A stretch of 64,000 bases of DNA, taken from the NCBI RefSeq assembly GCF_030125375.1, contig NZ_JASJUU010000022.1, forward strand, positions 1 to 64,000. The letters run 5' to 3'. Below, piece after piece: positions 10,901 to 17,459 of the stretch. The notes under the pieces were generated by a model. It did no database searches and had not been told where the DNA came from. It saw only the letters and a program-made list of their open reading frames with translations. This stretch comes from Pseudoalteromonas umbrosa. Its GTDB lineage: Bacteria > Pseudomonadota > Gammaproteobacteria > Enterobacterales > Alteromonadaceae. The position numbers were made by a program, and so were the translations under genes. Positions within the stretch are counted from its first letter, which is position 1; each line of letters begins with the position of its first letter.

Positions 10901-12009
10901 ATCATGCGGTAAATTTCTACCAATGCTTCTAGGCGGTTTGAAGAAGAATCAATACGAACAGTCTCTGACATGTACGCACCGCTGTCTACTTCATTGATGT
11001 AAAGCGTATCGATCTTAGTGTGACCCGCTTTCACAAGCTCAGCCATTAGCTCTAGCGATAATTCAGCATTCGCTTCAGCAATGATCTCACCTGTTGACTC
11101 ATCGATGTAGTTTTTAGCAACTACGCGACCAATGATGTACTCATGTGGTACTTCAAGTTGCGTGATGCCTTTTTTCTCGATGTTTTTGATGTGACGAGCT
11201 GTGATACGACGGCTCTGTTCAACCAATACCTCACCGTCTGCATCTTTAATATCAAATGCAGCAGTTTCACCACGTAGGCGAGATGGTACTAGTTCCATCA
11301 TCACTTTACCGTTTACTACTTCGAAGCTAGTTGTTTCGAAGAACAGATCAAGAATTTGCTCTGTTGTGTACTCTAGTGCACGTAAAATGATTGAAGCCGG
11401 TAGCTTACGACGACGGTCAATACGAACGAAAAGGTTATCTTTAACATCAAATTCAAAGTCTAACCATGAACCACGGTAAGGGATAACACGTGCGTTATAA
11501 AGCACTTTACCCGATGAGTGTGATTTACCGCGGTCGTTATCAAAGAATACACCAGGTGAACGGTGTAGCTGAGAAACGATAACACGCTCGGTACCGTTAA
11601 TAACGAAAGTACCTGTGTCTGTCATGAGCGGGATCTCGCCCATGTAAACTTCTTGCTCTTTAATGTCTTTGACTGTGCCTGGAGCTTCTTTGTCCATTAA
11701 CACAAGACGTAATTTAACGCGAAGTGGAGCAGAATAAGTCACGCCGCGAATTTGACATTCTTTTACATCGAATACTGGTTCTCCGATACGGTAACTCACG
11801 TATTGAAGTTCAGAATTGCCCGAGTAGCTTTTGATAGGGAATACAGAACGGAATGCAGCTTCCAATCCAGTATCGCCATCCGCGTCCGGCGTAATGAATT
11901 TTTTAAACGATTCCAACTGCGTTTGCAAAAGGAAAGGTATATCCAAAACTTGTGGACGTTTACCAAAATCCTTACGGATACGTTTCTTTTCAGAATAAGA
12001 GTAAGCCAT
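7984..12009 (-). CDS. rpoB: RNA polymerase subunit beta
   Basis: Beta forms the RNA polymerase catalytic core with beta'. I choose the ATG at 12009 ([20 protein letters not shown], 1341 residues, against 1342 in E. coli). It has GAGGA at proper spacing and matches the family N-terminus. An in-frame ATG at 12072 would add 21 unrelated residues. The rifampicin-pocket cluster ([23 protein letters not shown]) keeps wild-type residues. The C-terminus ends in the usual [11 protein letters not shown] form. It is cotranscribed with rplL through the attenuator hairpin at 12205-12251. Confidence 0.98.
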   Translation of the reverse strand: [1341 protein letters not shown]

Positions 12010-12204
12010 GGGGTTCCTCAGCTTGCTGATCTTTGACCCAACCTGTTCATGCAGAACAGCATTCATTGGCATCTAAGCCATGATAACAACATCTAAATTG
12101 TCTACCTAAACCCAACAGTTTCCCAAAAGGTTTAAATTATTGAAAAACTTGAAGAATTTAGGTTTTTATTGCGCAATAGTAATACTTTCGCTCTAGAGCG
12201 CAAA

Positions 12205-12251
12205 AGGGCCGGTGATTAAAAAATCACCAGCCCTTGCCTGATTTCTCAGGC
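12205..12251 (-). terminator. Attenuator hairpins between rplL and rpoB
   Basis: Two hairpins follow rplL on the minus strand. The first is a 6-bp stem (GCCTGA/TCAGGC, 12236-12251). The second is a strong stem of GGGC, one mismatch, then GGTGATT (12206-12233), followed by only four U residues. In E. coli this spacer holds a partial terminator and an RNase III site that set the excess of L7/L12 over beta subunits. I infer the same role here. Confidence 0.75.
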
Positions 12252-12273
12252 AGCGAACCTAGCGTATGCTAGA

Positions 12274-12636
12274 TTACTTGATCTCAACTTCAGCACCAGC
12301 TTCTTCAAGATCTTTCTTAAGTGCTTCAGCTTCTTCTTTAGAAACAGCTTCTTTGATTGGCGCAGGAGCAGACTCAACAAGAGCTTTTGCTTCTTTAAGG
12401 CCAAGACCAGTTGCACCACGTACAGCTTTGATAGCAGCAACTTTGTTACCGCCAGCGCCAGCTAGGATTACGTCGAACTCAGTCTTCTCTTCAGCAGCTT
12501 CAGCTGGACCAGCAGCAACAACAGCAGCAGCTGCAGTTACGCCGAATTTTTCTTCCATTGCTTCAACTAGTTCAACAACTTCCATTACTGACATTTCAGC
12601 AATCGCGTCAAGGATTTGGTCTTTAGTTACAGACAT
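12274..12636 (-). CDS. rplL: 50S ribosomal protein L7/L12
   Basis: L7/L12 forms the multicopy flexible stalk that recruits translation GTPases. The 120-residue acidic protein has the N-terminal dimerisation helix (MSVTKDQILDAIAEMSVMEV), an Ala/Glu-rich hinge near residues 35-52, and the C-terminal factor-binding domain with KVAAIKAVRGATGLGLKEAK. It lies 72 bases after rplJ, the usual pair. Confidence 0.98.
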   Translation of the reverse strand: MSVTKDQILDAIAEMSVMEVVELVEAMEEKFGVTAAAAVVAAGPAEAAEEKTEFDVILAGAGGNKVAAIKAVRGATGLGLKEAKALVESAPAPIKEAVSKEEAEALKKDLEEAGAEVEIK

Positions 12637-12708
12637 TTTAAGTTTCCTAATTAATCACGAACCCATGAGGTTCAAAAAAATTTATTGATGAAAGTGTAAA
12701 AGGTGCGA

Positions 12709-13203
12709 TTAAGCAGCTTCTTCAGCTTTCTGAACACGTACAGCTTCAATTGTCTTACACAATTTACCAGCTGACGCTTCTTTCATAGCGCTCATTAAGC
12801 GTGCAACAGCTTCGTCGTAAGTAGGTAGCTTAGCAAGCATATCTACGTCAACAACATTGCCTTCAAATGCAGCCGCTTTCAGTTCGAACAACTCGTTTTT
12901 CTTTGCGAAATCAGCAAAGATACGAGCAGCAGCACCTGGGTGCTCTGAAGAGAAAGCGATTAGGCTTGGGCCTACTAGCGATTCGTTAAGGCACTCATAA
13001 TCAGTACCTTCAACAGCGCGTTTTGCAAGCGTGTTACGGACAACTTTCATCCATACGCCTGCTTCACGAGCTTCTTTACGAAGCGCAGTGATAGCATCTA
13101 CTGTTACACCACGAGAATCTGCAACTACTGCAGATAGAGCACCTTTGGCAGCTTCGTTGACTTCAGCAACAATTGCTTTTTTGTCTTGAAGATTTAAAGC
13201 CAT
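12709..13203 (-). CDS. rplJ: 50S ribosomal protein L10
   Basis: L10 anchors L7/L12 dimers to 23S rRNA and, with L12, represses translation of its own mRNA. The 164 residues begin MALNLQDKKAIVAEVNEAAK, as in the family, and end in the Ala-rich helix that binds L12. A long structured leader (13204-13427) precedes it, in line with the known autoregulation. AGGAGT lies ahead of the ATG. Confidence 0.97.
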   Translation of the reverse strand: MALNLQDKKAIVAEVNEAAKGALSAVVADSRGVTVDAITALRKEAREAGVWMKVVRNTLAKRAVEGTDYECLNESLVGPSLIAFSSEHPGAAARIFADFAKKNELFELKAAAFEGNVVDVDMLAKLPTYDEAVARLMSAMKEASAGKLCKTIEAVRVQKAEEAA

Positions 13204-13427
13204 GGGTGTTACTCCTGGTTAATATGGGAACAAGTCCCCAGTTCTACTTTACTCACAGTCAAATGACTCTGAGCTGCTTTTTACGGCGAGAACCAGAAGA
13301 TTAGGAAAATCTAGCTGGGATTCACACCGTCTACGTAGGAAGATTAAGTAACTAGGTTACACCTACGGTCTTGGACGGAAACGCAATTTATCGATTTTAT
13401 TGTAGACCAAATTTGATAAACAACAGT
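13204..13427 (-). promoter_or_regulatory. L10 (rplJ) autoregulatory mRNA leader
   Basis: This roughly 225-base untranslated leader lies between rplA and rplJ. On the minus strand a long-range stem, CGTAGG paired with CCTACG (13334-13367), encloses a small hairpin, GTAAC/GTTAC (13348-13360). It is followed by CGTAGACGG (13327-13335), a block I also recall from the E. coli L10 leader. A TATAAT hexamer at 13433-13438 could be the -10 of a leader promoter, but I find no good -35. The whole 13204-13539 spacer has no gene. Confidence 0.7.
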
Positions 13428-13539
13428 TCGAAATTATACGCTTCAACCCGAATTCTTTGCTTCGTTGGAAGTGACTTCTCAACGAAATGGCGCAAAATTA
13501 TAGTCTAATTTTTACGCCATGTAAACGCTAAAATCTAAA

Positions 13540-14244
13540 TTACGCTAGTTGCGTGTTTAGAGTAGCTTGGTCTACAGCAACACCCGCGCCCATAGTCGTT
13601 GAGATGCTTACTTTCTTCAAGTAAGTACCTTTCGCTTGAGAAGGCTTAGCCTTCTTAAGAGCAACGATAAGTGCTTCAAGGTTTTCTTGAAGCTGGTTCG
13701 CGTCAAAGTCAACCTTACCGATTGTAGTGTGGATGATACCGTTCTTGTCGTTACGGTAACGAACCTGACCAGCTTTAGCGTTTTTAACTGCTTCTGCAAC
13801 GTTAGGTGTTACAGTACCAGTTTTAGGGTTAGGCATAAGACCACGTGGACCTAGGATTTGACCTAGTTGACCAACAACGCGCATTGCATCTGGAGAAGCA
13901 ACAACAACGTCAAAGTTCATTTCGCCTTTCTTAACCTGCTCAGCAAGGTCTTCCATACCTACTAAATCAGCACCAGCTTCTTTAGCAGCGTCTGCGTTAG
14001 CACCTTGAGTGAATACAGCAACGCGTACTTCACGACCAGTACCGTGTGGTAGTACAGTTGCACCACGTACGTTTTGGTCTGATTTACGAGCGTCGATGCC
14101 AAGGTTTACAGCAACGTCAACACTTTCAGTGAATTTAGCAGTAGCTAGTTCTTTAAGAAGAGCAACAGCTTCGTTGATTTCGTACTCTTTAGTTACGTCA
14201 ACTTTCTCGCGGATTACGCGCATACGCTTAGTTAATTTAGCCAT
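13540..14244 (-). CDS. rplA: 50S ribosomal protein L1
   Basis: L1 forms the mobile stalk at the tRNA exit site. I take the ATG at 14244 (MAKLTKRMRVIREKVDV, 234 residues). A TTG two codons upstream is in frame but unlikely. The conserved stretch LPHGTGREVRVAVF and the GPRGLMPNPKTGTV signature are present. It starts 6 bases after rplK, so the two are cotranscribed. In E. coli L1 represses this pair by binding the rplK leader. Confidence 0.98.
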   Translation of the reverse strand: MAKLTKRMRVIREKVDVTKEYEINEAVALLKELATAKFTESVDVAVNLGIDARKSDQNVRGATVLPHGTGREVRVAVFTQGANADAAKEAGADLVGMEDLAEQVKKGEMNFDVVVASPDAMRVVGQLGQILGPRGLMPNPKTGTVTPNVAEAVKNAKAGQVRYRNDKNGIIHTTIGKVDFDANQLQENLEALIVALKKAKPSQAKGTYLKKVSISTTMGAGVAVDQATLNTQLA

Positions 14245-14250
14245 TCTCAA

Positions 14251-14679
14251 TTACCCTTCTACATTCAAGCCCATTGCACGTGCAGAACCTGCAATCGTGC
14301 GTACAGCTGCGTCCATATCAGCAGCAGTAAGGTCAGGACGTTTAGTCTCAACAATCTCTTCTAGTTGTGCACGTGTTACAGTACCAACTTTCTCAGTGTT
14401 TGGACGGCCAGAACCAGACTTGATACCTGCAGCCTTCTTAAGAAGGTAAGATGCAGGTGGAGTTTTCATATCAAAAGTGAATGAACGGTCGTTGTAAACA
14501 GAAATGATTACAGGAACCGGTGCACCTTTTTCGATAGACTCTGTACGTGCGTTGAACGCTTTACAGAATTCCATGATGTTTACACCGTGTTGACCTAGTG
14601 CAGGACCTACTGGAGGACTAGGGTTAGCCATACCAGCAGCAACTTGTAGCTTGATTAAAGCTTCAACTTTTTTAGCCAT
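14251..14679 (-). CDS. rplK: 50S ribosomal protein L11
   Basis: L11 binds the GTPase-associated region of 23S rRNA and takes part in stringent-response signalling through RelA. The 142 residues include the N-terminal PSPPVGPALGQHGVNIMEFC segment, with the proline-rich helix where thiostrepton acts, and the C-terminal rRNA-binding domain. It is the first gene of the rplKA unit and is driven by the promoter nested in the nusG terminator. Confidence 0.98.
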   Translation of the reverse strand: MAKKVEALIKLQVAAGMANPSPPVGPALGQHGVNIMEFCKAFNARTESIEKGAPVPVIISVYNDRSFTFDMKTPPASYLLKKAAGIKSGSGRPNTEKVGTVTRAQLEEIVETKRPDLTAADMDAAVRTIAGSARAMGLNVEG

Positions 14680-14789
14680 GTTAATAACCTCGTTAAATGG
14701 GTCTTAGCCTTGTGCGCGCGAGGACGCGTACTCAAACGGCTTCCCGATTAAAAAATTCTTTCTTTTCGTGGCAGACGTAGCCTACCTAC

Positions 14790-14828
14790 AAAAAGGCCGC
14801 TGATTATAGTTTAATCAGCGGCCTTTTT
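14790..14828 (-). terminator. Terminator after nusG
   Basis: This is one of the strongest hairpins in the window: a 17-bp perfect stem (AAAAAGGCCGCTGATTA and its complement) around a 5-base loop, with a U tract. It lies 36 bases after the nusG stop and separates secE-nusG from rplK. It overlaps a promoter reading the same way. Confidence 0.9.
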
Positions 14829-14831
14829 CAA
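14803..14831 (-). promoter_or_regulatory. rplK promoter nested in the nusG terminator
   Basis: On the minus strand TTGAAA (14826-14831) and TATAAT (14803-14808) are separated by exactly 17 bases. The -10 box spans the hairpin loop region, and the -35 box begins at the outer edge of the terminator stem. Transcription would start near 14796, so the new RNA would keep only one arm of the hairpin and could not fold it. Confidence 0.7.
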
Positions 14832-14864
14832 TTATTTTTTGCAATAGTACAAAATTACTGCAAA

Positions 14865-15422
14865 TTAAGTATCTTGCTCTACCTGACCGAACTCAAGATC
14901 AACCGGCGTCGAACGACCGAAGATAAGTACAGATACTTTTAAGCGACTCTTTTCATAATCCACTTCTTCAACAACACCGTTGAAGTCTGCGAATGGACCA
15001 TCAATAACACGAACCACTTCACCCGGCTCAAACAGCGTCGCTGGCTTAGGCGCTTCAGCGTTCTCTTGTAGACGGTTAAGAATACGATCAGCTTCACGCT
15101 GACTAATTGGTGCAGGACGATCAGATGTACCGCCAACAAAGCCCATTACACGTGGTGTGCTATTCACCAAGTGCCAAGTTGCGTCGTTCATCACCATTTG
15201 AACAAGGACGTAACCTGGGAAGAATTTACGCTCAGACTTGCGCTTTTGACCAGCACGCATCTCTACAACTTCTTCTGTAGGTACTAGTACTTCACCGAAG
15301 TCTTCTTCTAAGCCTTCAATTTTAATGTGCTCAATGATAGTTTGAGCAACGCGCTTTTCAAAACCAGAAAACGCCTGAATTACGTACCAACGTAATTTCT
15401 TTTCTTTGTTCTCATCCGACAT
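14865..15422 (-). CDS. nusG: Transcription termination/antitermination factor NusG
   Basis: NusG binds RNA polymerase beta' through its NGN domain, suppresses pausing, and links polymerase to Rho or to ribosomal S10 through its KOW domain. The 185 residues show the NGN domain (WYVIQAFSGFEKRVAQ, then FFPGYVLVQMVM) and the C-terminal KOW motif (FEPGEVVRVIDGPFADFNG). It follows secE by 4 bases, the universal secE-nusG pair. Confidence 0.98.
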   Translation of the reverse strand: MSDENKEKKLRWYVIQAFSGFEKRVAQTIIEHIKIEGLEEDFGEVLVPTEEVVEMRAGQKRKSERKFFPGYVLVQMVMNDATWHLVNSTPRVMGFVGGTSDRPAPISQREADRILNRLQENAEAPKPATLFEPGEVVRVIDGPFADFNGVVEEVDYEKSRLKVSVLIFGRSTPVDLEFGQVEQDT

Positions 15423-15426
15423 GGGA

Positions 15427-15804
15427 TCAGATCTCCAATCCAGTTAAAAAGCCAACAGCACGGAATAGCAAGCCATCTAATCCCCAAAGGATAAGTGCCA
15501 TTACTACAGTTGCTGCCATCACGATAATTGTAGTATGCGTTGCTTCTTGACGCGTAGGCCATACAACTTTACGAACCTCAATACGAGACTCTTTTGCAAA
15601 CGCAATAAAAGTACGACCTTTTTCAGTCGTCGCAGCGATACCTAGAGCGGCACCCACAGCAACTACTACACCTACTGCGCGTACTAACGCAGACATATCT
15701 GCGTACATATAGTTACCAACTACTGCGCCAGTGAGTAGTACAACTGCAACTAGCCATTTTACCGTGTCCATCGAGCTAGACGGGTTTTCAACATTAGTGC
15801 TCAT
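15427..15804 (-). CDS. secE: Preprotein translocase subunit SecE
   Basis: SecE is the essential clamp of the SecYEG protein channel. The 125 residues have three predicted membrane helices (about 17-35, 42-60 and 92-118), as in the long enterobacterial form. The conserved cytoplasmic segment before the last helix, ESRIEVRKVVWPTRQEA, is the SecE signature. It is the first protein gene after tRNA-Trp and is 4 bases from nusG. Confidence 0.97.
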   Translation of the reverse strand: MSTNVENPSSSMDTVKWLVAVVLLTGAVVGNYMYADMSALVRAVGVVVAVGAALGIAATTEKGRTFIAFAKESRIEVRKVVWPTRQEATHTTIIVMAATVVMALILWGLDGLLFRAVGFLTGLEI

Positions 15805-15932
15805 AATTGTTTTACCTTAAATACAGACACAACAACCCTGTCTTAGACAGGGTTAATCCATTAAATCCAAATTTACAAATAAGCGACGAGTGCAACACAC
15901 ATTATTTTAAATTTGGACTAAAAAGTATTGAG

Positions 15933-16009
15933 TGGCAGGGGCGGCAGGACTCGAACCCGCAACCATCGGTTTTGGAGACCGCTGTTCTACCAATTGGAAC
16001 TACGCCCCT
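15933..16009 (-). tRNA. tRNA-Trp (anticodon CCA)
   Basis: A 77-base cloverleaf reads on the minus strand. It has acceptor arm AGGGGCG/CGCCCCT, discriminator G, encoded CCA end, anticodon loop CTCCAAA with anticodon CCA, and T loop TTCGAGT. The top pair of the anticodon stem (G27 with A43) is a mismatch. The gene precedes secE, as in many gammaproteobacteria. Confidence 0.96.
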
Positions 16010-16024
16010 GCAAAGTGGATGCCC

Positions 16025-16052
16025 ATTATACTGACGAACAAACTGAAAACAA
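16025..16052 (-). promoter_or_regulatory. Promoter of tRNA-Trp, secE and nusG
   Basis: A perfect TATAAT (16025-16030, minus strand) lies 16 bases downstream of TTGTTT (16047-16052). The start would be about 8 bases before the mature tRNA 5' end, as expected for a tRNA-led operon. Confidence 0.6.
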
Positions 16053-16276
16053 GTGTAAAAGTTATACATCGTACGATTTTCACAACTTTTGTTTTTCAAT
16101 CAGTTATTAAACACAGTTGCAAGCCATCACATTTAACACAATAGTCATCGCTACAAGCACGATTATCTGTAGCAATATAAGGGATATTGGTGAGATTAGA
16201 TTAAATATCAAGTGTTAGTCAGACCAAACTCGTCTTTTTTGTATGATAAACTGACGTGAATAGTTAAGATGAAAAA
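16053..16276. other. Spacer between deoC and tRNA-Trp
   Basis: The full gap from tRNA-Trp to deoC is about 306 bases. It holds the tRNA promoter on one side and the deoC terminator on the other. I see nothing recognisable in the stretch between them. In E. coli this position holds tufB and further tRNA genes, and none is present here. Confidence 0.6.
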
Positions 16277-16308
16277 ATAAAGCGACATTTGAAATGCATC
16301 GCTTTATT
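16277..16308 (-). terminator. Probable terminator after deoC
   Basis: The arms ATAAAGCGA and TCGCTTTAT enclose a smaller CATTT/AAATG hairpin. It lies 8 bases past the deoC stop, with a U-rich tail on the minus strand. Confidence 0.6.
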
Positions 16309-16315
16309 AATGAAC

Positions 16316-17074
16316 TTAATCTTGCGTAACCACTTTTTTTACGTCTGCTAGCAAGCTAGATGCCCCAAACCTGAAAGTAGACGCCTGAGCCCAATCATGG
16401 CCCATGATATTAGCTGCCATATCGAGGTAAGGGATCCCTTGCGAAACAGTCTTAACCCCGCCAGCAGCCTTAAAGCCAACCGCTTTACCATTGATTTTAA
16501 TGCGTTCAAGCATCACTTGTGCAACTGCTAAAGTCGCATTTACAGGTACCTTTCCTGTACTAGTTTTTATAAAATCTGCGCCTGCTAGTATCGCGATATC
16601 ACTTGCTTGTGCAATTAATTCTGGCTGTTCTAGTACACCAGTTTCAATAATCACTTTGAGTGTCACAGAGTTACCACAGGCTTTTTTGCTTGAGTGAACA
16701 TATTGCCACGGTGTATCCGGATCGCCTGCAATTACTTGGTTGTAAGGCATCACCAAATCTATCTCATCAGCACCGTCATCAATGGCTTGTTGTGTTTGCG
16801 CCAGTACTTGAGTAAGAGGTTGCTCACCACATGGAAAGTTAGTCACTGTTGCCACTTTCACACCTTGCCAACCCCGTGATGCCAACTCCTCTTTGCATAA
16901 TGCAACAAATTGCGGATAAACACATACTGCGGCAGGCAACGCAATATTTGCATCAATGCTATCCAACATAGCAATAATACTTTGAGGTGTATCATCTTCA
17001 TTAAGCGAAGTTAAATCCATTAGCTCAAGCACGCGTATCGCATCGCTCGCCGTAGCTTGCTGCTGTGTACTCAT
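16316..17074 (-). CDS. deoC: Deoxyribose-phosphate aldolase
   Basis: DeoC splits 2-deoxyribose 5-phosphate into glyceraldehyde 3-phosphate and acetaldehyde, letting deoxynucleosides be used as carbon. The 252 residues match the class I aldolase family (259 in E. coli). The Schiff-base lysine lies in ADFIKTSTGK, and the second active-site lysine lies in GFKAAGGVKT. A strong AAGGAG precedes the ATG. It stands alone, with no deoA, deoB or deoD beside it, and is divergent from cysG. Confidence 0.95.
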   Translation of the reverse strand: MSTQQQATASDAIRVLELMDLTSLNEDDTPQSIIAMLDSIDANIALPAAVCVYPQFVALCKEELASRGWQGVKVATVTNFPCGEQPLTQVLAQTQQAIDDGADEIDLVMPYNQVIAGDPDTPWQYVHSSKKACGNSVTLKVIIETGVLEQPELIAQASDIAILAGADFIKTSTGKVPVNATLAVAQVMLERIKINGKAVGFKAAGGVKTVSQGIPYLDMAANIMGHDWAQASTFRFGASSLLADVKKVVTQD

Positions 17075-17459
17075 GACGTCTCCTTAAAACTTCAAACCAC
17101 CCGATGGTTTAATAGCTATCAAACAGTTTTATTCGTATGCTCCCAGTAAAATCAATTACACGCCGCCTCTACAGGACATTTGTCCGCAAAAACGTGCTTT
17201 GATCCTTGGAAACTTAGTTTGAACGACGCTAGTCGATCAATTATATCTCATAACCAATCGCTATAAGTTGCTAATATCGATACATTTTAGGCTCTAAGCC
17301 TTGAAATATAAGCCTTAAACCAAAATCAAAGGCTGCATATAACTTTTAGTTATATATTTTGGGTTAATATTATTTTTTCGTCTTTTAAGGGCGTTATATT
17401 CTGCTCTCCTACTAAGTCATTTGAGTTGGCTTAAATCAAGGTTATGCATTTAGGGGCGA
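17075..17459. other. Divergent spacer between deoC and cysG
   Basis: This 385-base AT-rich region carries the cysG control signals (dyad at 17337-17355, -10 box at 17395-17400). No gene is credible in it. I could not identify a deoC operator. Confidence 0.6.
17337..17355 (+). promoter_or_regulatory. Candidate CysB-type operator upstream of cysG
   Basis: ATATAACTTTTAGTTATAT is a perfect inverted repeat with 7-base arms and a 5-base spacer, and contains T-N11-A, the LysR-family pattern. A TATATT -10 box at 17395-17400 puts the start near 17407, so the dyad is centred near -61, where LysR activators usually bind. The 11-mer CTTTTAGTTAT recurs upstream of cysJ at 42805-42815. Assignment to CysB is an inference. 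Confidence 0.5.

Noticed and set aside
12010..12072. N-terminal extension of rpoB to an ATG at 12072
   Set aside because: The extra 21 residues do not match the RpoB N-terminus. The ATG at 12009 has a good ribosome-binding site and gives the family start.
12266..12688. 140-residue open frame antisense to rplL
   Set aside because: It is low-complexity Ala/Ser-rich sequence produced by the Ala/Glu codons of rplL on the other strand.
14009..14449. 146-residue open frame antisense to rplA and rplK
   Set aside because: It spans two well-supported ribosomal genes in reverse and shows no motif.
15928..16144. Short plus-strand frames across tRNA-Trp
   Set aside because: They read through the tRNA gene on the opposite strand and are common annotation artefacts.
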